From: a virus
Length of the DNA: 64,000 bases
Reading direction: 5' to 3' (one strand)
Virus record (IMG/VR): IMGVR_UViG_3300035438_000194
Location: 1 to 64,000 of that record
The translations under genes were made by a program, and so were the position numbers. Below, piece after piece: positions 21,052 to 29,985 of the stretch; the stretch's first letter is position 1, and each line of letters starts with the position of its first letter. Under the pieces are notes generated by a model. It was given only the letters and a program-made list of their open reading frames with translations, was not told the DNA's origin and ran no database searches.

Positions 21052-21405
21052 ATGGGATCAGCAGAAGCGTGGGTATTTACCACTAAAGATGTTATCTGGA
21101 TAGTGATGACAATAGGCTCGGGTTTATCAGCATATTATGCTCTTAAGCAGGAACTGGGAAAGTTGAGAGGGAAAGTAGATAAACTTACGGGTGATATGGA
21201 ATCCCTAGAAACTGACCTAATGGCTAAAGAAACAAGCATCTACAATAGAATGGAAATACTTAAAGAAGATCAGAAAGCTGCACACGAGAAGCTTGATCTA
21301 AAGATGGACAACTTAACTACACACATGACGCAGTTGAGTACTAACATAGCTGAGTTAACAGGATACATAAAAGCAAAGAGAGAAGAAGACGGTAAACGCG
21401 CTTAA
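21052..21405 (+). CDS. Membrane-anchored coiled-coil protein, lysis candidate
   Basis: 117 aa. One transmembrane helix near residues 12-31 (VIWIVMTIGSGLSAYYALKQ) is followed by an almost continuous coiled coil (GKVDKLTGDMESLETDLMAK, MDNLTTHMTQLSTNIAELTG) and a charged end. This is the layout of inner-membrane spanins and of some holin-associated proteins. No endolysin is recognisable nearby, so the lysis assignment is tentative. A terminator follows. Confidence 0.65.
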   Translation: MGSAEAWVFTTKDVIWIVMTIGSGLSAYYALKQELGKLRGKVDKLTGDMESLETDLMAKETSIYNRMEILKEDQKAAHEKLDLKMDNLTTHMTQLSTNIAELTGYIKAKREEDGKRA

Positions 21406-21437
21406 CTCTTGTGGTTGATATATGATTTAGGTTAAGT

Positions 21438-21479
21438 ACCCACTGGCATACCGTGAGATCTGCTAGTGGGTCTTTTTTT
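21438..21479 (+). terminator. Rho-independent terminator
   Basis: ACCCACT (21438-21444) pairs with AGTGGGT (21465-21471), with an extra CA/TG pair inward, followed by CTTTTTTT. It follows the 21052-21405 gene and ends the fibre block. Confidence 0.8.
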
Positions 21480-21510
21480 GTTTAAATGTTGTAAGTTTAA
21501 ACTTTTAGCA

Positions 21511-21518
21511 TATATTTG
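21511..21518 (+). promoter_or_regulatory. TATATTTG -7 box, packaging block promoter
   Basis: TATATTTG with a TTG about 18 bp upstream (21490-21492) fits the Bacteroidota TTTG-N-TAnnTTTG promoter. It lies between a terminator and the ATG at 21542, a position expected for a promoter reading into the packaging genes. Confidence 0.5.
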
Positions 21519-21541
21519 TCTAAACCTAAATAAGTTACATC

Positions 21542-21775
21542 ATGGAAAACCAACCAAAAGAGATGTCTCCTCAGGAGATGGCTGAAAGAAAATCTAAGCT
21601 ATCTGCATTCTATAAAGAACAAATTGAGTTCCTTAAAGTACAACTAGAATATGAAACCTTAGTAGCTGATGTAGAAGATCAACGTGCTCGCGCTACATAC
21701 GCTCAGGTTAAGCTTGCTCAAATGCTAGCTGGACCATCTAAAGAAGCACCAGAACCCTCTAATACAGAAGACTAA
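21542..21775 (+). CDS. Hypothetical coiled-coil protein
   Basis: 77 aa, predicted helical throughout (EMAERKSKLSAFYKEQIEFL and LADVEDQRARATYAQVKLAQ-like heptads) with a Pro/Glu-rich tail. First gene after the 21511 promoter. It shares one base with the next gene's start, implying a tightly packed operon. Confidence 0.7.
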   Translation: MENQPKEMSPQEMAERKSKLSAFYKEQIEFLKVQLEYETLVADVEDQRARATYAQVKLAQMLAGPSKEAPEPSNTED

Positions 21776-22158
21776 TGGCTATTGTAAATCAGGTACGTAA
21801 GACTGTTAAGATGGACCTATGGAGTATAGTTAAGTTTCAACTTTCTGTACACTGTCATCTTAAGCATTTGAATTTATCAGATTTGGACCTTAATTGTGTT
21901 ACGTTCTTAGCATTATCAGGAGAGACAGAGCTTACAGAGTTTTGTGAAAACGCTACAAAGAATAAGATCTTTAGTAGTGCACAGTCAGTAAGGAACGCTG
22001 TTACTAAAGCGGAGAAGAAGAACTTGTTGAAGAAGAATGGTAAGAACAAGAAGACAATTGAACTGAACCCAGAGCTGAACATTCAGATTACAGGCAACAT
22101 ATTATTAGAATATAAAATACTACGAGTTGAAACCAAAGAGTCTGAAACTACTGCTTAA
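21775..22158 (+). CDS. Hypothetical protein, possible winged helix
   Basis: 127 aa. Residues about 60-100 (SSAQSVRNAVTKAEKKNLLK, then KKNGKNKKTIELNPELNIQ) have the helix-helix-wing rhythm of a winged-helix DNA-binding domain. The overlap with the HU/IHF-like gene (32 nt) and position just before the terminase block would suit a DNA-packaging or architectural role. Not assigned to a family. Confidence 0.65.
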   Translation: MAIVNQVRKTVKMDLWSIVKFQLSVHCHLKHLNLSDLDLNCVTFLALSGETELTEFCENATKNKIFSSAQSVRNAVTKAEKKNLLKKNGKNKKTIELNPELNIQITGNILLEYKILRVETKESETTA

Positions 22159-22513
22159 CGAGTTTGCTTCTCAACAAGAGGATCCAGCTTTTGCAGAAGA
22201 GCTGATTAGATTCTACTGGGAGTACTTAAGAAAAGCTATGTCTAATAAGGACCACTTTAATCTTAAACTTAAGGGGTTTGGTACATTCAGTATCAATGAA
22301 GCTAAACTTAATAAAGTTTTAGCCATTAGCCATGAGCATCTTAAGACACTTAACCCTAAGGAGTTTACAGGATTCAGTAGATATGAGTCTGTGCACAATA
22401 AGCACCAGCAACTTGTAAGAATTAAGGATATGATTGTTAAAGAAAAAGACAGACGTATAAAACACAAACAAAGCGTGTATGCTACAAAAAATAAGAAAGA
22501 TCTGGAAGAATAA
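22127..22513 (+). CDS. HU/IHF-like DNA-binding protein
   Basis: 128 aa. ELIRFYWEYLRKAMSNKDHF followed by LKLKGFGTFSIN corresponds to the conserved helix and Gly-Phe-Gly-x-Phe turn that begins the DNA-bending arm of HU/IHF proteins. The basic C-terminus (KEKDRRIKHKQSVYATKNKK) is a further DNA contact. The frame opens with TTG at 22127; no better ATG precedes the core. Crass-like phages carry two IHF-like genes around the structural block; the second here is at 43200. Confidence 0.65.
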   Translation: MKPKSLKLLLNEFASQQEDPAFAEELIRFYWEYLRKAMSNKDHFNLKLKGFGTFSINEAKLNKVLAISHEHLKTLNPKEFTGFSRYESVHNKHQQLVRIKDMIVKEKDRRIKHKQSVYATKNKKDLEE

Positions 22514-22805
22514 GTGGTTTATTCTAGAAGGAGTATTCAACTACTACTTTACTAGAAAGAAGATCAAGCGTGTTGCTTATTGGCGCAATGAGATATGTAA
22601 AGCGTGTCCACTTATTGATCTAGAAGGATCTAAATGTGAGGTGCCTGGTACACAGCCTTGTTGCGGTGACTGCGGATGCTCTCTTAAGTATAAGACACAT
22701 AGTATGTCATCAGCATGCCCACAAGGAAGATGGTTTGCTATAATGACAGAAGATGAAGAAGATGATATGAACGCTAAACTAGAAAACTATGGCGATAGTA
22801 TTTAA
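22479..22805 (+). CDS. Cys-rich hypothetical protein
   Basis: 108 aa. A basic aromatic N-terminus is followed by a cluster of Cys residues: CKACPLIDLEGSKC, then CCGDCGCSL and a later CPQGRW. The spacing fits a structural zinc site. The end is acidic (TEDEEDDMNAK). Overlaps both the HU/IHF-like gene and the nuclease gene. This Cys-rich family appears in Bacteroidota phages near the terminase; role unknown. Confidence 0.7.
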   Translation: MLQKIRKIWKNKWFILEGVFNYYFTRKKIKRVAYWRNEICKACPLIDLEGSKCEVPGTQPCCGDCGCSLKYKTHSMSSACPQGRWFAIMTEDEEDDMNAKLENYGDSI

Positions 22806-23610
22806 ACCCGATACTCACAGTTATACAAGCATTGACCCTAATGAGAACATATCTTGGATTAGTGTAACTGGTGTTATATCTAAGTTCAAGAAACCATTTG
22901 ATGCTGATACTATTGCTGCTAAGTCTGTAAAGAATAAGAAGAGCAAATGGTATGGTATGAGCGTAGATGATGTTAAAGAAGCTTGGAAGAATGAGTCACA
23001 GAAAGCTGTAAACCTAGGTACATGGTATCATAACCAGAGAGAAGCTGCTTACACATCATGCGATACTATAGAGAAGGATGATTGCATCATACCTATCTTT
23101 AAACCTATTGAAGTAGATGGTATTAAGAATGCGCCTAGTCAAAAGTTAGAAGAAGGTATATACCCGGAACATATGGTGTATCTTAAGAGTGCAGGACTAT
23201 GCGGTCAGGCAGATAGGGTGGAAGTAATTAAAGGAACTGTCAACATATATGATTACAAAACTAATAAAGAAATTAAGACTGAGTCTTATGTTAATTGGGA
23301 AGGAGTTAGTGATAGAATGCTTGCTCCACTCAATCATTTGGATGATTGTAATCTTAACCATTATGCGTTACAGTTAAGTCTGTATATGTATATGATCATC
23401 AAGCATAACCCTAAGTTAAAACCGGGTAAGATGATTATAGAACACATCGTGTTTGAAGAAGCTGGTAAAGATGCTTATGATAACAGAGTTGTACTATACG
23501 ATGAGTTGGGAGAACCCCTAGTTAACAAGATAGTAGAATACAATGTACCTTATCTTAAGGATGAGGTCATTAATATAATAAACCAACTTAAAGAAAATGG
23601 CACAGCTTAA
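22789..23610 (+). CDS. PD-(D/E)XK nuclease (RecB/Cas4-like)
   Basis: 273 aa. The nuclease core is visible: GTWYHNQ at 77-83, a Glu in YPEHMV (127), GQADRV with Asp142, and IYDYKTNKEI with Asp155 and Lys157. This is the RecB-type PD-(D/E)XK exonuclease pattern. The C-terminal helix (LNHYALQLSLYMYMIIK) also fits, matching the QxxxY-like motif of RecB/Cas4 nucleases. Likely role: recombination, host DNA degradation or end processing before packaging. It overlaps both neighbours by 14-17 nt. Confidence 0.8.
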   Translation: MAIVFKPDTHSYTSIDPNENISWISVTGVISKFKKPFDADTIAAKSVKNKKSKWYGMSVDDVKEAWKNESQKAVNLGTWYHNQREAAYTSCDTIEKDDCIIPIFKPIEVDGIKNAPSQKLEEGIYPEHMVYLKSAGLCGQADRVEVIKGTVNIYDYKTNKEIKTESYVNWEGVSDRMLAPLNHLDDCNLNHYALQLSLYMYMIIKHNPKLKPGKMIIEHIVFEEAGKDAYDNRVVLYDELGEPLVNKIVEYNVPYLKDEVINIINQLKENGTA

Positions 23611-24238
23611 TGCAAATATTCCTTTTACAGAATGCTACATTCGCAATAAGTATATAAACCAAGAAGAGGGTTTAACATCAGGATATCTATTTGGTGCTAA
23701 GTCTATGATTAATAGACCTCTTCATTTTCATTTTCAATCTTGTTTTGGTGCAATATTTTGGAACATGCCTATTTCAGCGTTTACTCATCTTGAAGATTTT
23801 GATATATTAGATGAGGATGAACAAAAAAGATTATCAATGTTGCAGTCTTGGGATTGCCAAAGTAATAACATAGCGGTTACTACATTTTCTTTTTTACAAA
23901 ATAAAGTAGTAGATGTTTTTTGTAGAGATATGAAATGGCGTTCTGGTAGGTACATTACTACAATAGATGATTATGAGGGTGATTTAAACGAGTTAAACTT
24001 AGGATATTCTAATCATCAGGACAGCAAGTGTTACCATATTATAGCACTTGAAGATGGTAATTTTTGTGCACAGCCTAATAATTTACTAAGATGGCATAAT
24101 CCTGATTTTATTATACCTTATGATAAAGACAATCCTCCCAAGTTAAAAATATTTAAAGAACAGTTGTCCTCAGAAAAAATAGACAGAAGTTATGGGAATA
24201 GTCCATACTACTTTTATTGTGTTGAAGATAAAAAATAA
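23597..24238 (+). CDS. Hypothetical protein
   Basis: 213 aa (MAQLNANIPFTECYIRNKYI). Rich in aromatic residues, His and Cys (RPLHFHFQSCFGAIFWNMPI, HIIALEDGNFCAQPNNLLRW). Mixed alpha/beta, no motif recognised. Base composition looks slightly more A/T-rich than its neighbours, and a gene inserted between nuclease and terminase could be a late addition. It overlaps the nuclease gene by 14 nt. Confidence 0.7.
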   Translation: MAQLNANIPFTECYIRNKYINQEEGLTSGYLFGAKSMINRPLHFHFQSCFGAIFWNMPISAFTHLEDFDILDEDEQKRLSMLQSWDCQSNNIAVTTFSFLQNKVVDVFCRDMKWRSGRYITTIDDYEGDLNELNLGYSNHQDSKCYHIIALEDGNFCAQPNNLLRWHNPDFIIPYDKDNPPKLKIFKEQLSSEKIDRSYGNSPYYFYCVEDKK

Positions 24239-24243
24239 AAATT

Positions 24244-24762
24244 ATGCTAGTAAAACTATTTGATATTGAGAATGGTACACTGATACCAAGCGAGAGTTGT
24301 TTTGCTTTACCTACTTTGAGACGCATAATGGATGAGTATCCTGAGAACTACCTTAAGGTTTATCAGTATCTTTTCTATATGAGTTGTCCGAACCCAGATA
24401 TAAATCCTTTCTTTCATATTGCAGATGATGACAAAGAAGAGCTTATATTAGCGGAAATAGATGCGGACTTTACATCTGAAGATGACTACATCCCAGGAGC
24501 GTTAGAGTTCTGTAAGAAACTTTATGAGACACCAACCTCCAGAGCTTACAATGGTATTAAGCAGATGCTTGATAGACTTGGTAGGTATATGGAAACAACA
24601 AACATAACCGATGGAAGAGATGGCAACCTCACAGCGCTCGTTAACGCAGCGTCAAAGTATCAACAAATCAGAGAAGCCTACAAAGGCGCGTACAAAGACC
24701 TCCAGGAAGAGCAGGCGGGCCGTGCTAGAGGTGGGGCGGGGCTTGCATATGACCAAATGTGA
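24244..24762 (+). CDS. Hypothetical protein upstream of TerL
   Basis: 172 aa, mostly helical and acidic (DDDKEELILAEIDADFTSED), with a C-terminal Gly/Ala/Arg tail (GRARGGAGLAYDQM). The position two genes before the terminase large subunit suggests a terminase small subunit or packaging accessory, but no HTH is evident. Not assignable by sequence. Confidence 0.7.
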   Translation: MLVKLFDIENGTLIPSESCFALPTLRRIMDEYPENYLKVYQYLFYMSCPNPDINPFFHIADDDKEELILAEIDADFTSEDDYIPGALEFCKKLYETPTSRAYNGIKQMLDRLGRYMETTNITDGRDGNLTALVNAASKYQQIREAYKGAYKDLQEEQAGRARGGAGLAYDQM

Positions 24763-24931
24763 TTACTTATATGACTATATGCTACACTATAATATCTACA
24801 CTGAGAAATGGCATGCTGTCCTTAGAGAAGATATTGAAGCATATCTTAATGGGCAAATCAAACTCAGAGGTTTTAAAGAACTTAAAGATCTTTTGCACAC
24901 ACTAAAAAAGAAACATGCTAAAACAGTTTGA
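24749..24931 (+). CDS. Small hypothetical protein
   Basis: 60 aa from MTKCDYLYDYMLHYNIYTEK, beginning 14 nt inside the previous gene and ending 17 nt inside the terminase gene. Basic C-terminus (FKELKDLLHTLKKKHAKTV). A longer frame starting at 24611 lies wholly within the previous gene in another frame and is rejected. Possible terminase accessory by position only. Confidence 0.6.
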   Translation: MTKCDYLYDYMLHYNIYTEKWHAVLREDIEAYLNGQIKLRGFKELKDLLHTLKKKHAKTV

Positions 24932-27128
24932 TATAGAGATTCCTACATGGGAGAATGGAGAGTGGTCAGTAACTACTTTTCCTACCCGTGATGACTTTAA
25001 GGAGTTTGTAGTTAGCATATTTAAAGAACCAGGTCAGTATCAGTTTGATGAAACTAGCTTAATGTTTAATGAACAGGCTAGACAATTCAATACTCAAGGG
25101 TTCTACTGCAAGTCTCCTCAGGGTACTAAGGACTTTATTGTATACTGGAATGATCAGAAGAACAAGTGTAGAACCGGAGCTATTTATAAAAGCAATGGTA
25201 ACGCTTGGTTTATTCCACGTGACTATTATATGTGGTTAAACTTTCTACCTATTTTTAATAAAGAGATTCAGAAGTTTGGTTTTGCGGATGTGAGAGATGC
25301 TCAGTATCATCTAGCTCTGTATGAATGTTTAGCAGAGTTACACTATAGACATTCTGCTATCTTAAAGAAACGTCAGATTGCATCATCATACTACCATGCT
25401 GGTAAGTTAATTAATCAGATCTGGTTTGAAGAAGGGGTTACTCTCAAGATGGGAGCTAGCCTCAAAGACTATATAAATGAGAAAGGTACATGGAAATTCT
25501 TAAATGAATATGAGGCATTCTTAAATCAACACACCGCTTGGTACCGTCCTATGAACCCTAACAAGGTTATGATGTGGCAACAAAAGATTGAGACTACCAC
25601 AGGTATACAGAAACGTAAATCTGAGATAGGTCTTAAGGGTGTAATGCAAGGGATGTCATTTGAGAAAGATCCTACTAACGGGGTAGGGGGACCATGTAAG
25701 TACTTCTTCCATGAGGAAGCTGGTATTGCTCCTAAGATGGATACAACCTTTGAGTACATCCGCCCTGCTATGAAATCAGGATTTATGACTACCGGGATGT
25801 TTATTGCCGCAGGATCTGTGGGTGACTTGTCTCAGTGTGAGCCACTGAAGAAGATGATAACTAGACCTGATGCTAATGATATCTACGCTATTGAGTCTGA
25901 CTTAATTGATGAGACTGGTGTTACAGGTAGAACAGGATTGTTTATTCCTGAACAATGGTCAATGCCGCCATACATTGACAACTTTGGTAACTCTAAGGTG
26001 GAGGAAGCATTACTAGCATTAGATGAACAGTTTGCTGAGTGGAAGAGAGAGTTAGATCCATCTGAGTATCAGCTCCGTATATCTCAGCACCCTAGAAATA
26101 TTAAAGAAGCATTTGACTTCAGAACTGTATCAGTATTCCCTTCTCACTTAGTGACTGCTCAGATACGCAGGATTGAAGATAAGATGTATCCATATGAGTT
26201 CTTAGATATCTACAGAGATGATCACGGTCTACCTGCTGTAAAGGAAACAAACAAGTTACCTATATCAGAGTTTCCAATTACTAAGAATACAGAAGATAAG
26301 ACCGGCACCCTTGTAGTGTATGAACGCCCTGTAAAGGATCCTGAGTTTGGGATGTACTATGCAAGTATTGACCCCGTGTCAGAAGGTAAGACAACTACGT
26401 CTGAATCCCTATGTTCTATCTATGTGTATAAGACACCTGTAGAGGTAACTAGGAATGATGGTGAAAAGGTTGAGACCTTTATAGAGAATGATAAGATTGT
26501 AGCAGCTTGGTGTGGACGCTTTGATGACATCAATAAAACACACGAGCGCTTAGAGTTAATTATTGAGTGGTATAATGCCTGGACTATTGTGGAGAATAAC
26601 ATTAGCCAGTTCATCAACCACATGATGTACAGAAAGAAACAGAAGTATCTGGTGCCTAGATCACAGATCTTGTTCTTAAAGGACATTGGTGCAAATGCCA
26701 ATGTGTTCCAAGAGTATGGATGGCGCAACACAGGTACCTTATTTAAAAGTCATATGGTAAGTTATGCTATTGAGTTCTTGAAAGAAGAGATTCATCAGCA
26801 AACAACTGATGATGGTAAAGTGGTTAAGACAACCTATGGTATTGAGAGAGTCCCAGATATAATGTTGCTCAAAGAAATGATGGCTTACAGAGATGGAGTC
26901 AACGTGGATAGACTTGTATCCTTTGCAGCCTTAATTGCTTTTGCTAAAGTACAGCAAGCAAATAGGGGTTATAAAAAACGTTATGAGGAAACAGGAGCAG
27001 CAAAAAACTTGGATAACCGCAATAATTTCAGTAAATTAAATATGAGCCCTTTCCGTCACATGGGTGGTGGTGGGCATAAGTTTGATGGTATGAAAATACC
27101 ACGATCACCTTTTAAAAATTTCAGATAG
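24915..27128 (+). CDS. terL: Terminase large subunit
   Basis: 737 aa. The ATPase domain has a basic KKRQIASSYYHAGK segment (151-164) where Walker A is expected, and KYFFHEEAG (262-270) as Walker B with the catalytic Glu. The C-terminal RNase H-like nuclease begins with YYASIDPVSEG (481-491), Asp486 being the first metal ligand, and continues through a Glu near 560 (TIVENN). It translocates DNA into the prohead and cuts it. Walker A lacks the canonical GK(S/T). It overlaps the upstream small gene by 17 nt and is followed 1 nt later by the portal gene. Confidence 0.85.
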   Translation: MLKQFDIEIPTWENGEWSVTTFPTRDDFKEFVVSIFKEPGQYQFDETSLMFNEQARQFNTQGFYCKSPQGTKDFIVYWNDQKNKCRTGAIYKSNGNAWFIPRDYYMWLNFLPIFNKEIQKFGFADVRDAQYHLALYECLAELHYRHSAILKKRQIASSYYHAGKLINQIWFEEGVTLKMGASLKDYINEKGTWKFLNEYEAFLNQHTAWYRPMNPNKVMMWQQKIETTTGIQKRKSEIGLKGVMQGMSFEKDPTNGVGGPCKYFFHEEAGIAPKMDTTFEYIRPAMKSGFMTTGMFIAAGSVGDLSQCEPLKKMITRPDANDIYAIESDLIDETGVTGRTGLFIPEQWSMPPYIDNFGNSKVEEALLALDEQFAEWKRELDPSEYQLRISQHPRNIKEAFDFRTVSVFPSHLVTAQIRRIEDKMYPYEFLDIYRDDHGLPAVKETNKLPISEFPITKNTEDKTGTLVVYERPVKDPEFGMYYASIDPVSEGKTTTSESLCSIYVYKTPVEVTRNDGEKVETFIENDKIVAAWCGRFDDINKTHERLELIIEWYNAWTIVENNISQFINHMMYRKKQKYLVPRSQILFLKDIGANANVFQEYGWRNTGTLFKSHMVSYAIEFLKEEIHQQTTDDGKVVKTTYGIERVPDIMLLKEMMAYRDGVNVDRLVSFAALIAFAKVQQANRGYKKRYEETGAAKNLDNRNNFSKLNMSPFRHMGGGGHKFDGMKIPRSPFKNFR

Positions 27129-27129
27129 T

Positions 27130-29880
27130 ATGCAGGTATATAATGCGATGCAGTTAAAGAATGGGGCTAAGGGTGAGTACAACCGTATGGGTACTCTCAA
27201 TCAACCTGTTCAGTTTTTACCTAAATCTAAGAAGGACCAGGAATGGGCTGCTTGGAATATGGACTGGTTAGAGTGGGAGGGATTGAAACATGTACGCAGA
27301 AATGCGCGCAGATTCATGAAGAACTACAAACTAGCTAAAGGTATCATTGATAGAACTGACTATGTTGTTGAAGAAGACAATGAGCATGCTGATCTTATTG
27401 ATACACTTACAAGAGAAGATGCTTCTGCACTAGAACTAAAGTTCTATCCTATTGTACCTAACGTAATCAATACATTAGTATCTGAGTTTGCTAAAAGAAA
27501 TACCCGCGTTAGTTACACAGCTGTTGATGAGTACTCTTACAATGAGATGCTTGAACAGAAGCGTTCTAAGATTGAAGAGGTGCTTTTATTTGATGCACAG
27601 CAGAAGATGGCTATGAAGCTTGCAGAGATGGATCAAGATCCAGAGTCTGAAGAGTATCAACAAGCTATGCAACCACAGAACTTAAAGACACTACCAGAGA
27701 TTCAAGAGTTCTTTAATAAGGACTATAGAAGCATGGTAGAACAATGGTCTGAGCATCAGCACCGTGTGGATGTAGAAAGATTTAGAATGGATGAGTTAGA
27801 AGAGCGTGGTTTCCGTGATATGTTAATCACTGACCGTGAGTTCTGGCACTTCCGTATGTTGGAGGATGACTATGATGTTGAGTTATGGAATCCGGTTCTT
27901 ACATTCTACCACAAGTCACCAGCTTCACGTTATATCTCTCAAGGCCAATGGGTTGGTAAGTTTGATATGATGACTGTAGCAGATGTTATTGACCGTTATG
28001 GTTGGTGTATGACAGAAGATCAGATGAAAGCATTAGAGCTTATCTACCCTGTACGTTCTGCTGGTTATCCTATTCAAGGTTATCAGAATGATGGTACCTA
28101 CTATGATGCTACCAAGTCTCATGACTGGAATACTAAGATGCCTTCATTAGGTTACCGTCAGTTTACATCTATGTGGGACAATGCTCACTATGGTGGGGAC
28201 ATTGTTAACTGGATCATGATGAATGATGAGGACTATCTAGATATGGGTATGAGTAACATGTTACGTGTTACAACTGTATACTGGAAATCACAACGTAGAG
28301 TTGGCCATCTTACTAAGATCTCTGATAATGGTAACATTACACAAGATATTGTTGATGAGACATATAAGGTTACAGATAAGCCAGTTTACAACGCTAACAT
28401 TATCAAGAATAAGACTAAGGATAACTTAGTATTTGGTGAACACATTGACTGGATCTGGATTAATGAGGTATGGGGTGGTGTTAAAATTGGACCTAACCGT
28501 CCTACATTCTGGGGAAGTAATAACCCTGGAGGTATTAACCCTATCTACTTAGGAATTAATGAGAATAACATTAAGCCTATTAAGTTCCAATTCAAAGGTG
28601 ATAACTCTCTATATGGATGTAAGTTACCAGTAGAAGGTTCTGTATTCTCTGACCGTAACACAAGATCTACTTCTCTAGTAGACTTAATGAAACCATTCCA
28701 GATTGGATACAACATTGTAAATAACCAGATTGCTGACATCCTAGTAGATGAATTAGGAACTGTTATCTTACTGGATCAGAATGCTTTACCAAGACACTCA
28801 CTAGGAGAAGATTGGGGAAAGAACAACTTAGCCAAAGCATATGTGGCTATGAAGAACTTCCAGATGTTACCATTGGATACTTCTATTACTAATACAGAGA
28901 ACGCATTAGCATTCCAGCATTACCAGAAGCTTGACCTTGAGCAAACTAACCGCTTGATGTCACGTATTCAATTGGCTAATTACTTTAAGTTACAAGCGTT
29001 TGAAACTATTGGTATTACACCACAACGTCTAGGACAACAGATTGGACAACAAACTGCTACAGGAGTTGAGCAATCAGTTAATGCTAGCTATGCTCAAACT
29101 GAAACTTACTTCATACAACACTGTGATTATTTGATGCCTCGCGTGCATCAGATGCGCACAGACTTAGCACAGCACTATCAATCAACCAAACCATCTACAA
29201 GATTACAGTACATCACATCAATGGATGAACGTAAGAACTTTGAGATCAATGGTACTGATTTGCTTCTAAGAGACCTTAACATATTCTGTACTACCAAAGC
29301 TAATCATAGAGCTATGCTTGAGCAACTTAAGCAGATGGCTATCCAGAACAACACAACTGGTGCTAGCATCTATGACCTTGGTAATGTCCTTAAGTCTGAG
29401 TCTATCGCTGAAGTATCTAACATCCTTAAAGAGGCTGAGAAGAAACAACAAGCTGAGAAACAACAACAGATGCAGTCTCAACAACAAATGCAAGATCAAA
29501 TGCTTCAGGCTAAGGCTGAGGAAGCTAAGATGAAGATGGAGTTTGAAGCTGCTGAGAATGCTAAGGATCGTGAAGCTGATATCCTCCAGGCTCAAATTAA
29601 GGCTGCTGGATACGGTGCTATGCAGGATATGAACCAGAACCAAGAGAGTGACTATGTAGACTACATGGATAAGCTACAGAAGACTGAACAGTATCAGGAG
29701 ACTATGAACTTTGATCGTCAGAAAGAGACCACAAAGCAAATGGAACACCGTGATAAGATGAATATAGAACAACAAAAAATACAAGCTCAACAACAAATAG
29801 CTCAGACTCAATTGCAAATTGCTCGTGAAAACAAGAACAAATTTGACAAGGCGTCTGATGATAAAAAGAAGAAGAAGTAA
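27130..29880 (+). CDS. Portal protein
   Basis: 916 aa, long for a portal but in the range of crAss-like and other large podoviral portals. Position directly after TerL, followed by scaffold and capsid genes, supports the call. The C-terminal 200 residues are Gln/Glu/Lys-rich coiled coil (EAEKKQQAEKQQQMQSQQQM, DKLQKTEQYQETMNFDRQKE), as in portal barrel or tunnel extensions. The N-terminal core contains many aromatic-rich helices. It forms the dodecameric DNA entry channel at one capsid vertex. Confidence 0.8.
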   Translation: MQVYNAMQLKNGAKGEYNRMGTLNQPVQFLPKSKKDQEWAAWNMDWLEWEGLKHVRRNARRFMKNYKLAKGIIDRTDYVVEEDNEHADLIDTLTREDASALELKFYPIVPNVINTLVSEFAKRNTRVSYTAVDEYSYNEMLEQKRSKIEEVLLFDAQQKMAMKLAEMDQDPESEEYQQAMQPQNLKTLPEIQEFFNKDYRSMVEQWSEHQHRVDVERFRMDELEERGFRDMLITDREFWHFRMLEDDYDVELWNPVLTFYHKSPASRYISQGQWVGKFDMMTVADVIDRYGWCMTEDQMKALELIYPVRSAGYPIQGYQNDGTYYDATKSHDWNTKMPSLGYRQFTSMWDNAHYGGDIVNWIMMNDEDYLDMGMSNMLRVTTVYWKSQRRVGHLTKISDNGNITQDIVDETYKVTDKPVYNANIIKNKTKDNLVFGEHIDWIWINEVWGGVKIGPNRPTFWGSNNPGGINPIYLGINENNIKPIKFQFKGDNSLYGCKLPVEGSVFSDRNTRSTSLVDLMKPFQIGYNIVNNQIADILVDELGTVILLDQNALPRHSLGEDWGKNNLAKAYVAMKNFQMLPLDTSITNTENALAFQHYQKLDLEQTNRLMSRIQLANYFKLQAFETIGITPQRLGQQIGQQTATGVEQSVNASYAQTETYFIQHCDYLMPRVHQMRTDLAQHYQSTKPSTRLQYITSMDERKNFEINGTDLLLRDLNIFCTTKANHRAMLEQLKQMAIQNNTTGASIYDLGNVLKSESIAEVSNILKEAEKKQQAEKQQQMQSQQQMQDQMLQAKAEEAKMKMEFEAAENAKDREADILQAQIKAAGYGAMQDMNQNQESDYVDYMDKLQKTEQYQETMNFDRQKETTKQMEHRDKMNIEQQKIQAQQQIAQTQLQIARENKNKFDKASDDKKKKK

Positions 29881-29985
29881 ACTTTAGCTATAGTATGGCA
29901 TTTAAAAAAAATAATGCATCAATCTTTAAAGTTTAAACCACTACTTTTGTGTATATTGATATTGTAGACTAAAACCAACAAACTA

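Noticed and set aside
29895-29936. 13-codon ORF between portal and scaffold genes
   Set aside because: Too short and without conservation evidence; the AT-rich stretch is more likely a leader.
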